From Bacteroidota bacterium (GTDB taxonomy: Bacteria; Bacteroidota; Bacteroidia; UKL13-3), in NCBI GenBank assembly GCA_025359805.1, contig JANYDU010000025.1:1-44663 (forward strand): a DNA stretch of 44,663 nt, given 5' to 3'. Positions 1-9,720 of this stretch are shown piece after piece; position 1 is the stretch's first letter, and each line of letters opens with the position of its first letter. A program made the translations under genes and the position numbers. The notes below the pieces were generated by a model, which worked only from the letters and a program-made list of their open reading frames with translations, was not told the DNA's origin and did no database searches.

Positions 1-1200
1 AGCATCATCAGTTCCACCAAAACTTGTCTGATATGCGCCTGTTGTGGCAATGCCGGAGGTGGAAGATGTATAGCCTGTAATCACAATATTTCCGCTGCCA
101 TCAGCAGCAATTGCGTAACCATAATCATGCCCGCTGCCACCATAGTATGTTGCCCATTGGTGTACTCCCGCTGCATTAAATTTTGCTATAAAAGCATCGG
201 TATTTCCACCATAACTTGTCTGATAGGCGCCTGTTGTGGCAATACCGGATGTGGAAGTAGTTTCGCCTGTAATCACACTATTTCTGCTGCTGTCAACAGC
301 AATTGCGTAACCTCTTTCAAACCCGCTATCACCATAATATGTTGCCCATGGGTCGATAACGAGCGTTTTGGTTGCATCGTATTTGCCAACTGCAATGCCA
401 TAAGTAGCCCCACCTAAGCTCCCCAAAGGGGAGGAATTTATGAATGATGCTGTAATAGTTTGTTGGTTATTGTTTGCATCCAATTGATAAGTTAATGGTA
501 AACTTTCATCAATATTTCCATAAGCGGTTTCAATTGTTATATGTCCATCGTTTGTGAGTGAAGTAGCATTTGCTCCGTCAAATTTTAATTGAATATCATT
601 AACATTTCCACCCGGATAAACGATAAAATTGTACTTAAAACCTCCACAATTATTTTCATCATTCAATACAAACTCCACATCAATATTGTTGTAAATATTT
701 TGGTATAAAACTTTTTTGTAGTGATGCACATTTGTAACTCCTGCTTCACTTGTGCCAGTTGTGTAATAGTTGATATAATCAGGTGCAACATCACTTGAAG
801 TTATTTTCGCATGTTGATTTGCATTAAGAAATGAAATGTCAATACGGTGGATAAAGACAGAATCAAGCCCCTCAAAATCTCCCCTAAGGGGAGACTTGCC
901 AATGCTCGGTCCAACTTTGTCGCCAAGTGCGGTTGGGTTCTCTCTATTTTGGGGAGAGTTAGAGAGGGGCTTCTGTTTCCACACTTCATAACTAAACCCT
1001 ACTTGCTTTAACTGAACATGCAAACCATTTCCATTATATAAATACAAAACTGATGGATTTAATTGATTGTTCTGATCAATAATTTGACCTTTGTTTTCAA
1101 TAAATCCAAACTGTGAGGATACAGGTTTGGTAATGTTTGATGCAAATGAATTTTGAAGACTTGCAATCAGAAAGATTGGCAGGAGTATTTTTTTGTTCAT
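1..1200 (-). CDS. SBBP-repeat surface protein, C-terminus cut by window edge
   Basis: An open frame of 400 codons starts at ATG 1200 and runs off the left edge. The amino end is a signal peptide (MNKKILLPIFLIASLQNSFA) followed by 'FGFIENKGQI', the opening typical of large Bacteroidota proteins with SBBP beta-propeller repeats. From about residue 285 there is a repeat of exactly 64 residues (WATYYG... GYAIA.D..GN.VITG.T.STSGIATTGAYQTSFGG), seen once in full and once almost in full before the edge. A T9SS sorting domain would be expected at the missing carboxyl end. The frame carries two palindromic GC-rich inserts (866-971 and 406-437) that are translated in frame as low-complexity peptides containing 'SPLRGDFEG' and 'SSPLGSLGG'. 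It is probably a cell-surface or secreted protein of unknown ligand. The frame is certain, the function is not. Confidence 0.85.
   Translation of the reverse strand, partial: MNKKILLPIFLIASLQNSFASNITKPVSSQFGFIENKGQIIDQNNQLNPSVLYLYNGNGLHVQLKQVGFSYEVWKQKPLSNSPQNRENPTALGDKVGPSIGKSPLRGDFEGLDSVFIHRIDISFLNANQHAKITSSDVAPDYINYYTTGTSEAGVTNVHHYKKVLYQNIYNNIDVEFVLNDENNCGGFKYNFIVYPGGNVNDIQLKFDGANATSLTNDGHITIETAYGNIDESLPLTYQLDANNNQQTITASFINSSPLGSLGGATYGIAVGKYDATKTLVIDPWATYYGDSGFERGYAIAVDSSRNSVITGETTSTSGIATTGAYQTSYGGNTDAFIAKFNAAGVHQWATYYGGSGHDYGYAIAADGSGNIVITGYTSSTSGIATTGAYQTSFGGTDDA
406..437. repeat. Short palindromic repeat inside the SBBP coding sequence
   Basis: The core CTCCCC-AAA-GGGGAG is a perfect inverted repeat in an otherwise AT-rich gene. 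On the minus strand it is flanked by AATTC and by TTAGGTGGGGCT. It is read in frame as SSPLGSLGGA. It resembles the larger insert at 866-971 (same CCCC/GGGG arms and same AGCCCC edge), which suggests a dispersed mini-element rather than native coding sequence. Confidence 0.6.
866..971. repeat. 106-bp inverted-repeat mini-element inside the SBBP coding sequence
   Basis: The segment begins AGCCCCTC (866-873) and ends GAGGGGCT (964-971), which are exact inverse complements. Just inside are TCTCCCC (878-884) and GGGGAGA (951-957). A second palindrome, TCTCCCC-TAA-GGGGAGA, occupies 878-894. The element is GC-rich compared with the gene around it. It is translated without a stop as about 35 residues of Pro/Ser/Gly-rich sequence (from KPLSNSPQN to GDFEGL), placed between two normal stretches of the amino-terminal domain. 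No transposase accompanies it. It looks like a REP- or MITE-type sequence that inserted in frame. Confidence 0.65.
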
Positions 1201-1347
1201 AATAGTATTTTGTTCTTTATTCAAATGTATAGATTTAACCCACAATTAAAAAAAAGCGTAGAACATTGAAAAGGAAGGAATATCTCTTTGGAATTGCTTT
1301 TAAAATTAATAAACATTCGCAGTTTAGCTATGGTGATTTGAAACAAA

Positions 1348-1381
1348 AAAAGTTGTCAGAAATTTCTTCCTGACAACTTTT
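1348..1381 (-). terminator. Intrinsic terminator of eno
   Basis: The inverted repeat AAAAGTTGTCAG (1348-1359) / CTGACAACTTTT (1370-1381) has a 10-nt loop. Read on the minus strand it is followed by a T-run, just after the enolase stop. It lies between two minus-strand genes and separates eno from the SBBP gene. Confidence 0.8.
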
Positions 1382-1404
1382 TAATATCTTAATAACCTAA
1401 TAAC

Positions 1405-2715
<1,311 letters not shown>

Positions 2716-2821
2716 TTATTCAAAGTCTTGTGGAATTTTGCCTGCTTTACGAAGATAGACTTTGTGACCGTTTGAAAATTGACAACTATGTAATCTACAC
2801 ATTTACATATTATCACATCTT

Positions 2822-3925
2822 TTAATTGTTCATCATCTTAATAAAATCATCAAAAAGATAACGGCTATCATGCGGACCAGGAGCAGCTTCAGGATGATAT
2901 TGAACTGAGAATGCTTTTTTATTTTTCAGTCTGATGCCTTCAATGGTATTATCGTTTAAATTGATATGCGTTACTTGAATATCTTTATTTTTTTCCACGT
3001 CTTCAGATTTCACAGAGAAGCCATGATTTTGAGAAGTGATTTCACATTTACCCGTTAATAAATTTTTTACCGGATGGTTTAATCCTCGGTGACCATTGTG
3101 CATTTTAAAAGTTTCGATACCACTTGCCTCTGCCAATATTTGATGCCCTAAGCATATTCCAAACAAAGGAACATTTTTTTCTAAAATCGTTTTTACGGTT
3201 TGTACTGCATAATCCATAGTTGCAGGATCACCTGGTCCATTTGAAATCATAAATCCATCGGGTTTAAATTTCATCATTTCCTCAAAAGAAGTTTTTCCAT
3301 TAAACACCGCCAAATGACAATCTCTATCAACCAAACAACGTAAAATATTTTTCTTAACACCAAGATCCAAAACCGCTACACGCTTTGATGCACTTTCGTT
3401 TCCTAGATAGTACACTTTTTCTGTTGATACTTTTGATGATAGTTCCAAACCTTGCATAGAAGGAACTTTTGCCAATTCGGCTTTTAACTCATCAACCGTT
3501 TTTTCTTCGGAAGAAATAATACAATTCATTGCACCTTTATTCCTCACATGAAGAACAATTTCTCGGGTATCTACATCTGCAATTCCAATAATATTATTGA
3601 GTGCAAAATAATCCTGAACCGTTTGCCCTGCCATTTTGCGCGAGTATGGAACATTAAAGTTTTTACATACCAAACCAGCAATTTTTATATCATCCGATTC
3701 TATTTCATCTAAATGAATACCATAATTGCCAATATGCACATTGGTTTCAATTAATATTTGCCCAAAATAAGATGGGTCGGTAAAAACTTCTTGGTAACCG
3801 GTCATCCCAGTATTAAAACAAATTTCTCCTGTGGTGGTACCAATTTTTCCTATAGATGTACCTTTAAATACAGTGCCATCTGCAAGCACAAGAGTGGCTG
3901 AAAATTTAGTGATTGAATTATTCAA
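2822..3925 (-). CDS. carA: Carbamoyl-phosphate synthase small (glutaminase) subunit
   Basis: This is the glutamine amidotransferase subunit of carbamoyl-phosphate synthetase. It feeds ammonia to CarB for arginine and pyrimidine synthesis. The amino domain begins ATLVLADGTVFKGTSIGK. The class I amidotransferase domain has the triad Cys258 (FGICLGHQ), His344 and Glu346 (QYHPEAAPGPHD). The start shown is TTG 3925, giving 367 residues. An in-frame ATG exists at 3964, but it falls between the -33 and -7 elements of a good Bacteroidota promoter (3943-3972), so the extra 13 residues are unlikely to be made. carB is not in the window. The function is certain; the start is an inference. Confidence 0.93.
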   Translation of the reverse strand: MNNSITKFSATLVLADGTVFKGTSIGKIGTTTGEICFNTGMTGYQEVFTDPSYFGQILIETNVHIGNYGIHLDEIESDDIKIAGLVCKNFNVPYSRKMAGQTVQDYFALNNIIGIADVDTREIVLHVRNKGAMNCIISSEEKTVDELKAELAKVPSMQGLELSSKVSTEKVYYLGNESASKRVAVLDLGVKKNILRCLVDRDCHLAVFNGKTSFEEMMKFKPDGFMISNGPGDPATMDYAVQTVKTILEKNVPLFGICLGHQILAEASGIETFKMHNGHRGLNHPVKNLLTGKCEITSQNHGFSVKSEDVEKNKDIQVTHINLNDNTIEGIRLKNKKAFSVQYHPEAAPGPHDSRYLFDDFIKMMNN

Positions 3926-3942
3926 GGTTGCTAATATTTGGG

Positions 3943-3972
3943 CAAAGATAAAAAAGGAAAGCAAATTGAAAA
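3943..3972 (-). promoter_or_regulatory. Bacteroidota-type promoter of carA
   Basis: On the minus strand TATCTTTG (3943-3950) matches the -7 consensus TAnnTTTG exactly. TTTT (3969-3972) stands 18 bp upstream as the -33 element. Transcription would begin near 3936, just before the TTG chosen as the carA start and downstream of the longer ATG. Confidence 0.5.
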
Positions 3973-3998
3973 GCCTATTTAATTAACAAGCAATAAAC

Positions 3999-4032
3999 AA
4001 AAAAGCCTCCTTTAAACTAAAGAGGCTTTTTT
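3999..4032 (-). terminator. Intrinsic terminator after the T9SS protein gene
   Basis: AAAAAAGCCTC (3999-4009) and GAGGCTTTTTT (4022-4032) form a perfect hairpin with a 12-nt loop. On the minus strand the hairpin follows the stop of the gene at 4051 and ends in a T-run. Confidence 0.85.
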
Positions 4033-4050
4033 AACACAACAACTATTTAT

Positions 4051-5427
4051 TTAATCTTTAATAAAACGTGAAGTTGTTTTTTGGTTCAAATTGTTGGTAA
4101 TGGTATAAGTATAAATCCCTTTGGGTAACTGAGATATATTTAAAGATACACTTGAACAATCTTTATTATTTTGTTTCAATACTTCTTTGCCAGCAACATC
4201 AATAATGGTTATCCAAACATCAGAATAGTTTGAAGATAAATCGATATTAAAAGTATTGGAAGCTGGATTTGGATAGGAATTAAAAGAGATATAATTTTTT
4301 GATGTTGATAATAATCCCGTATGTAGAAGTTGAGATTTAAGTTGAACCTCATCAATAATTAAAATACTTCCTGCTGGATGATTATTTGATGCAGACGATA
4401 CAATGCTAATTTGTAATGAATCAGGAGCAGTAAAAGAAGTAATAGGAATTTCGAAATAAGTGTATGTAGATTTAGCAAATAAGTATGCCACATTTCCGCC
4501 AATTGATGTTCCACTTTTAGACGTAGATAAATAAACGACACCTGTATCTCCAGCAACGGGAGTATATTTATAATACCCAAAAACAGTATCAATTTGATTG
4601 GTAAAAGGATACCCTCCTCCATTACCTCCTCCAAATAAATTTCCTGAAGATATTATTGAAGGATTAACGTTTCCTTGTGTATTGGTTGTTTGTAATTGTA
4701 TAGCATAACTGCCTTTATAAGCATCAGATGTTTTGCTCACTCCTTGTCCAAATGAATTCCAATTTCCAATTACGTCCCAGCTTTTTGCAACCCAAGTATC
4801 AAAGTTTCCATTTGGTATTGCTTGTGTAATTCCAGTTCCACCAAATGCTAAATCATCATAAACAATATTGCTTCCAATGGCAACACCTTTATTTGAAATA
4901 AGATTACTTGAAGCACCTGCAATTACAACTGAATCAGGAACAGCTGAGCATATTAAAGAAAAATTAAAAGTAGAGAAAGTTGTTTGATTTTTTCCAGCAA
5001 GTGTAAAGGTATTCATGCCTATTACAACTCCATTTTTTTTGAATACAATTAGTAAAACAGCAGAATCACTTCCAACCATATTTGCCATATATTTACCTGT
5101 AATTGTAGTAGGTTTTTGAGAATAAGGAATTCCTCCTTCTCCTACAGTTGGATCTCCTGAAGTATTTGTAAAATAAGCACCAAGAGTGTCGACACCAGAT
5201 TTTTTCGTTTCTAATTTAATCGCAAAACCTGTAACGCCTGTTACTTTTGTAACGTTAATAATTCCTGCTCTTTGAATGTTTTGATCATTTGAATTGAACC
5301 AATTTGTTGGCATATCATAAGCTGTACTCGACCAATTTTCAAACGATCCATTAGGAATAGATTGTGCTTTTGCATAATTGCCAATACACACAGTAGAGGC
5401 AAAAAGAAAGAGTAATTGTTTTTTCAT
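4051..5427 (-). CDS. Secreted protein with two repeated domains and T9SS sorting domain
   Basis: The protein has 458 residues. Residues 1-22 form a signal peptide ending YAKAQ. Two related beta-rich domains follow, each opening with a similar line: SIPNGSFENW (about residue 23) and AIPNGNFDTW (about residue 202). Both contain a 'YA/FAI+L.T' strand and look like carbohydrate-binding or jelly-roll modules. From about residue 385 the sequence 'FNSYPNPASNTFNIDL' starts a type A T9SS sorting domain, ending in 'KGIYTYTITN...TSRFIKD'. It should cross the outer membrane by T9SS and be anchored or released. No catalytic motif is visible and the ligand is unknown. It has its own terminator, so it is likely a single-gene unit. 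Confidence 0.85.
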   Translation of the reverse strand: MKKQLLFLFASTVCIGNYAKAQSIPNGSFENWSSTAYDMPTNWFNSNDQNIQRAGIINVTKVTGVTGFAIKLETKKSGVDTLGAYFTNTSGDPTVGEGGIPYSQKPTTITGKYMANMVGSDSAVLLIVFKKNGVVIGMNTFTLAGKNQTTFSTFNFSLICSAVPDSVVIAGASSNLISNKGVAIGSNIVYDDLAFGGTGITQAIPNGNFDTWVAKSWDVIGNWNSFGQGVSKTSDAYKGSYAIQLQTTNTQGNVNPSIISSGNLFGGGNGGGYPFTNQIDTVFGYYKYTPVAGDTGVVYLSTSKSGTSIGGNVAYLFAKSTYTYFEIPITSFTAPDSLQISIVSSASNNHPAGSILIIDEVQLKSQLLHTGLLSTSKNYISFNSYPNPASNTFNIDLSSNYSDVWITIIDVAGKEVLKQNNKDCSSVSLNISQLPKGIYTYTITNNLNQKTTSRFIKD

Positions 5428-5632
5428 TTTTTAGTTTAGTTTAATAATGGAACAATAATATATTATTCACTTTAATAGTAAATTCACTTATAAACAATGT
5501 ACATCAAATTGGAGTAAATACACATTGAATTAATGTTTCAATTTGTGCTATAACTTATCCATATTGATTATTTTTTAAGAATACTATTTTAAATAAAATT
5601 ATTTATACTGCATAAAATAATACCTTCTACAA

Positions 5633-6460
5633 ATGAAAAAAATAGTAGCTATTTTATATTTTTTATTAGCCATTTTGTTTAAACCAGTTGCACAACAAGT
5701 TTATAAATTTGAGTATAAACCAAATCGAGTATATGTACAAAGCACCATACAAAAAATACATTCTGAAATAAGATACGAAGGCACTAAAGAGCAAATGAAG
5801 AAGCTATCAGAAAAAGAAATTATAAATCCAGAAATTTCAGAAGACATTCAAAAAATAGATATACAAACCATAACAAATAAATTAAAAAAAGATAGTAGTT
5901 TTTTAATATCGATTGAGTTTTTAAAAACAGCCGATAAAAACGAAAATGAATTGGTACCAGCCGGAAGTAGAATGTTTGGATATTGCGTATTAAAAAAATC
6001 GCCAATGGTTGATTCTGTATTTATAAACGGAGTGATTAAAATAGAAAAAAAATCAATGAAGCAAATTTTTGAAACCACCGTTTTGCATATCCCATTTCCC
6101 GAAAAAAAATTAATTGTTGGTGATGTATTTTATTCAACCATCCCTTTAAATTTTCCATTAGATGAAAATAAAACAGCCTATATAACCATTGGAACAGCCT
6201 ATAAATTAAAAGAAATAAAAAATGAAATTGCCATTTTTGAAATAGATCAGTTGTATAAAATGAACTTAGGAAAAGCTAAATATCCTTATAAAATTAATGG
6301 TAAAGGAAGCGGTGTTTTATTTTATAATTTGAAAGAAAACTTTTATCATAAATATGAATTGAATAGTGAATTGATATATAAAATAGAATATGACAATTTT
6401 ACTGTTGAAGCCACAACAACTACAAATTATACTCAGAAAGCAAGTGTAACTTCAAAGTAA
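5633..6460 (+). CDS. Exported protein of unknown function
   Basis: The 275-residue product starts with a signal peptide (MKKIVAILYFLLAILFKPVAQQ). The mature part is Lys/Glu/Ile-rich with alternating hydrophobic strands, and no family is recognised. No lipobox cysteine, T9SS domain or catalytic motif can be seen. The gene is divergent from the T9SS gene at 4051-5427 across 205 bases of very AT-rich sequence, and ends 71 bases before aroC. The signal peptide supports the ATG at 5633. It is probably a periplasmic protein. Confidence 0.75.
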   Translation: MKKIVAILYFLLAILFKPVAQQVYKFEYKPNRVYVQSTIQKIHSEIRYEGTKEQMKKLSEKEIINPEISEDIQKIDIQTITNKLKKDSSFLISIEFLKTADKNENELVPAGSRMFGYCVLKKSPMVDSVFINGVIKIEKKSMKQIFETTVLHIPFPEKKLIVGDVFYSTIPLNFPLDENKTAYITIGTAYKLKEIKNEIAIFEIDQLYKMNLGKAKYPYKINGKGSGVLFYNLKENFYHKYELNSELIYKIEYDNFTVEATTTTNYTQKASVTSK

Positions 6461-6531
6461 TTCAACTTTATATTTCATCAAACTATCATTTAAAACGTGT
6501 AAAATTGCGTTAACATTTTTACCTCATTTAT

Positions 6532-7620
6532 ATGTCAGCAAATTCATTTGGAGAGTTATTTAATATTAGCACATTTGGCGAAAGTCATGGAGCAGCATTA
6601 GGTGTTATTATTGATGGTTGTCCACCACTTTTAAAAATAGATACTGATTTTATTTTGAATGAACTTGCACGAAGAAAACCTGGCCAATCAAACATCACCA
6701 CCGAAAGAAATGAAGATAATGAATTTGAAATTTTATCAGGTGTATTTGAAGGAAAAACAACAGGAGCACCTATTGCTATCATCGTAAAAAACAACAACCA
6801 TCAATCCAAAGATTATGACGAATTAAAAGATATGTATCGCCCATCACATGCCGATTATACGTATGAAAAAAAATATGGCATTCGTGATTACAGAGGTGGT
6901 GGACGCTCATCCGCACGCGAAACGGTTGCTCGTGTAATGGCAGGTGCAATTGCAAAACTATTTTTACGAGAACAACAAATTTCTATTCAGGCTTATGTTT
7001 CTCAAGTGGCAAACATTAAGGTTGAAAAAAGATATACTGAGTTAGATTTATCTCAAACAGAAAAAAATAATATTCGTTGCCCTGATGAAAAAGTTGCACA
7101 ACAAATGATCTCATTAATTGAAGAAGTAAAACAAAACGGAGATAGTGTTGGAGGAATAATTACATGTGTAATAAAAGGAGTTCCAGTTGGATTGGGTGCA
7201 CCAGTGTTTGATAAATTACATGCCGATTTAGGCAAAGCGATGTTAAGTATAAATGCTTGCAAAGGATTTGATATTGGAAGCGGATTTGATGGAGCACTGA
7301 TGAGAGGAAGTGAGCATAATGACGAATTTAGAATCCAAAATTTAGAATCCAAAATTCGAACTTCTTCAAACAATAGTGGAGGCATTCAAGGTGGTATTTC
7401 CAATGGAGAAGATATTTTTTTTAGATGTGCTTTTAAACCAGTTTCAACTATAAAAATGGAACAACAAACAGTAAATTTAAATTTACAAAATGTGAGTATG
7501 AAAGCTGCCGGCCGACACGATCCATGTGTATTACCAAGAGCCGTTTCTATTGTAGAAGCAATGGCTGCCATAGTTTTAACAGATCATTTTTTACGGAATA
7601 AAATTTATTCTAGAATTTGA
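6532..7620 (+). CDS. aroC: Chorismate synthase
   Basis: This enzyme makes chorismate from 5-enolpyruvylshikimate-3-phosphate, the last shikimate step, using reduced FMN. The 362 residues include the family signatures [18 protein letters not shown] near the amino end, '[20 protein letters not shown]', and '[19 protein letters not shown]' near the carboxyl end. The FMN/substrate region '[19 protein letters not shown]' is preceded by an unusual Arg-Ile-Gln-Asn-Leu-Glu-Ser-Lys segment. That segment is encoded by a 14-bp tandem duplication (7327-7354) and is a few residues longer than is usual there. All catalytic motifs remain, so the enzyme should be functional. No other shikimate gene is adjacent. 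Confidence 0.97.
   Translation: MSANSFGELFNISTFGESHGAALGVIIDGCPPLLKIDTDFILNELARRKPGQSNITTERNEDNEFEILSGVFEGKTTGAPIAIIVKNNNHQSKDYDELKDMYRPSHADYTYEKKYGIRDYRGGGRSSARETVARVMAGAIAKLFLREQQISIQAYVSQVANIKVEKRYTELDLSQTEKNNIRCPDEKVAQQMISLIEEVKQNGDSVGGIITCVIKGVPVGLGAPVFDKLHADLGKAMLSINACKGFDIGSGFDGALMRGSEHNDEFRIQNLESKIRTSSNNSGGIQGGISNGEDIFFRCAFKPVSTIKMEQQTVNLNLQNVSMKAAGRHDPCVLPRAVSIVEAMAAIVLTDHFLRNKIYSRI
7327..7354. repeat. Two tandem copies of a 14-bp unit within aroC
   Basis: TTTAGAATCCAAAA occurs twice back to back (7327-7340 and 7341-7354). Translation continues in frame and adds a short charged segment just before the NNSGG motif of chorismate synthase. Confidence 0.7.
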
Positions 7621-7700
7621 ACATTCCTTTCTTAAAGATGCTTTTAATTCGGTAGTTGCAACTAAAAACAGTTTCTTTGTCTCTCATTAAAAAACACCAA

Positions 7701-9605
7701 ATGAGAAAATTATTTTTTACTATCACGTTATTTTTTGTGTCTGTAATTTTTGTTTCGGCTCAAAATTTTATTCCTTGCGCAACAGATCAAACCTATCAAC
7801 AAGCTGTTATCAAAAATCCCGAATTGTTGAAGATAGAAAAAACAGCCAATGAGCAAGTTCGTTTGCAATTGCCATTATTAAATTTCAATAAAAAATCAAC
7901 AATAAAAATTATTCCTGTTGTATTTCATGTGATACATGAGAATGGTATTGAAAATATTTCTCAAGCTCAAATAATGGATGAGATTAGAATAATGAATGAG
8001 GATTACAGAAAAAAAGTTGGAACAAATGGAGGAACAAATACTGATGCTTTGGCTGCTGATATGGAGATAGAATTTCGTTTAGCTCAATACGATCCGAATG
8101 GAAATAAACATGATGGCATAAACCGCATATATAGTACGCTTGCAGAAAATGCCGATGATAATACAAAAGCGCTTAGCTATTGGAATAGTAGCCGATACTT
8201 TAATATTTGGGTAGTAAAGTCTATTAAAAATAATACCGGACAAACAGGTGTAACCGTTTTAGGGTATGCTCAATTTCCGTATCAACAATCATCACAACCA
8301 ACTACTGATGGAATTATTGTTTGCTATAATCAATTGGGAATTATTGGAAGTGGAATGGCTACACAATCAGGAAGAACTCTTACACATGAAGCCGGACATT
8401 GGTTGGGGTTGTATCATCCGTTTCAACCTGATGGTGGTCAAACTACAGGATGCGGAACTTCAACAATAACATCTTCAAATTGCAACGCTACTGGCGATCA
8501 AGTTTGTGATACCCCCCCAGTTTCAACTTCAACAAGTGGTTGCCCTACTACTCAAAATTCTTGTCATAATGATTCACCCGATTTAAATGATCTTGTAAAA
8601 GATTATATGGATTACGCTGATGGAAATTGTATGAATTTATTTACCACAGGACAAAAAAATCGTGTATATGCAATTAGTTTTGCGGGCTCAAATTATAGAG
8701 GTAATATTTCATCAACAAGTAATTTAAATACAACAGGAATTGATGCAACAGGAAATTATACAACAGTTACTGCATCCACTAAAAAAGCACCTTACAGTTA
8801 TGGTTTTGAAAATGCAACATCTCTTACTTCTGATGGTTGGATAATTAATAATTTTAATACCCCAGCTAATGGATGGCAATTAAATACTGCTGTTTCGCAA
8901 AATGGAACCCGTTCAATGTACATGCATAATTTTACCAATAGCATTGTGCCTGTAAATTCAAGAGATGGATTTCAATCTCCCGAAATTGATTTAACAACTG
9001 TGGCAAATCCTTACGTAAATTTTTATTATGCCTACTCACAAAAAAACACAGCCAATACAGATATATTTAACTTAACAATTACCAATAATTTTGGAATGTA
9101 TGATACTTCTATTTTTTATCATGTTGGAGGATCAGGATTAGAAACAACTCCAAACAGCCCTGTTGCAACTGAATTTGCTCCTGCGGCAAGTGAATGGAAG
9201 CAAGTAAGTATTAATCTTTCTGCTTATAAAAATTTTACACATGCACGTTTCCGTTTTGAATTAATAAACAGAAGAGGAAATAATATTTATGTAGATAATT
9301 TTAGCGTAACAAATGGGTCGATTTTAGGATTAAATGAATTGGTAAAATCGGAAATAAAATTTAATGTGCAACCAAATCCAATGAATGAAAATGCAACTAT
9401 TTCATTCGAATTAAAACAAAACCAACAAGTAAAAATTATTTTGTTTGATATGATGGGACGTGAAGTGATAACAGCTGAAGATGCTCAATTAATAGCAGGT
9501 TCACATCATATCAATATCAATAAAAATAACCTTAAATCGGGAATGTATTTTATTAGATTTGAATCGGGCGAAAACGTGTTCAATCATAAACTCTTGATTA
9601 ATTAA
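7701..9605 (+). CDS. Secreted M43-type (pappalysin-like) zinc metalloprotease with T9SS domain
   Basis: The protein has 634 residues from ATG 7701. An in-frame TTG at 7656 would add 15 residues ahead of a normal signal peptide (MRKLFFTITLFFVSVIFVSAQ), so the ATG is preferred. The metzincin motif HEAGHWLGLYH begins at His229 (zinc ligands His229, His233 and His239, catalytic Glu230). A Cys-rich loop and the Met-turn region 'DYMDYADGNCMNLF' follow, as in MEROPS family M43. A beta-sandwich domain (about residues 360-540) and a T9SS type A sorting domain ('FNVQPNPMNENATISFEL... GMYFIRFESGENVFNHKLLIN') complete it. It is likely an extracellular protease. Downstream, two short inverted repeats lie before topA. 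Confidence 0.92.
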   Translation: MRKLFFTITLFFVSVIFVSAQNFIPCATDQTYQQAVIKNPELLKIEKTANEQVRLQLPLLNFNKKSTIKIIPVVFHVIHENGIENISQAQIMDEIRIMNEDYRKKVGTNGGTNTDALAADMEIEFRLAQYDPNGNKHDGINRIYSTLAENADDNTKALSYWNSSRYFNIWVVKSIKNNTGQTGVTVLGYAQFPYQQSSQPTTDGIIVCYNQLGIIGSGMATQSGRTLTHEAGHWLGLYHPFQPDGGQTTGCGTSTITSSNCNATGDQVCDTPPVSTSTSGCPTTQNSCHNDSPDLNDLVKDYMDYADGNCMNLFTTGQKNRVYAISFAGSNYRGNISSTSNLNTTGIDATGNYTTVTASTKKAPYSYGFENATSLTSDGWIINNFNTPANGWQLNTAVSQNGTRSMYMHNFTNSIVPVNSRDGFQSPEIDLTTVANPYVNFYYAYSQKNTANTDIFNLTITNNFGMYDTSIFYHVGGSGLETTPNSPVATEFAPAASEWKQVSINLSAYKNFTHARFRFELINRRGNNIYVDNFSVTNGSILGLNELVKSEIKFNVQPNPMNENATISFELKQNQQVKIILFDMMGREVITAEDAQLIAGSHHININKNNLKSGMYFIRFESGENVFNHKLLIN

Positions 9606-9663
9606 GAATTAAGCCACAATTTTGAATATCCACTGCAGTAGCTATTATTGCAGTTCAATTGAT

Positions 9664-9696
9664 GTTGTAATATTCCTTTGAAGAGGGTATTGCAAC
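9664..9696. other. Hairpin between the protease gene and topA
   Basis: GTTGTAATA (9664-9672) and TATTGCAAC (9688-9696) form a 9-bp stem with one wobble pair. It lies 25 bases before the topA start and is followed by only a broken T-run. A weaker ACTGCA/TGCAGT pair sits about 30 bases upstream. It could be a weak terminator or a leader structure. Confidence 0.3.
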
Positions 9697-9720
9697 ATTC
9701 TTATTTTAACAAGAAAAAAC

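Noticed and set aside
127..417. Open plus-strand frame opposite the SBBP gene
   Set aside because: It is the antisense of the repeat-coding region; the minus strand encodes clear SBBP repeats and a signal peptide.
3926..3964. ATG 3964 as the carA start
   Set aside because: The extra 13 residues overlap the -7 promoter octamer and do not resemble CarA amino ends.
5540..5560. GCTATAAC near 5547 as another attC-like core
   Set aside because: No paired L''/L' arms or opposing GTTATAGC lie nearby; it is a short AT-rich chance match.
7656..7700. TTG 7656 as the start of the M43 protease
   Set aside because: It would place 15 residues before a complete signal peptide starting at ATG 7701.
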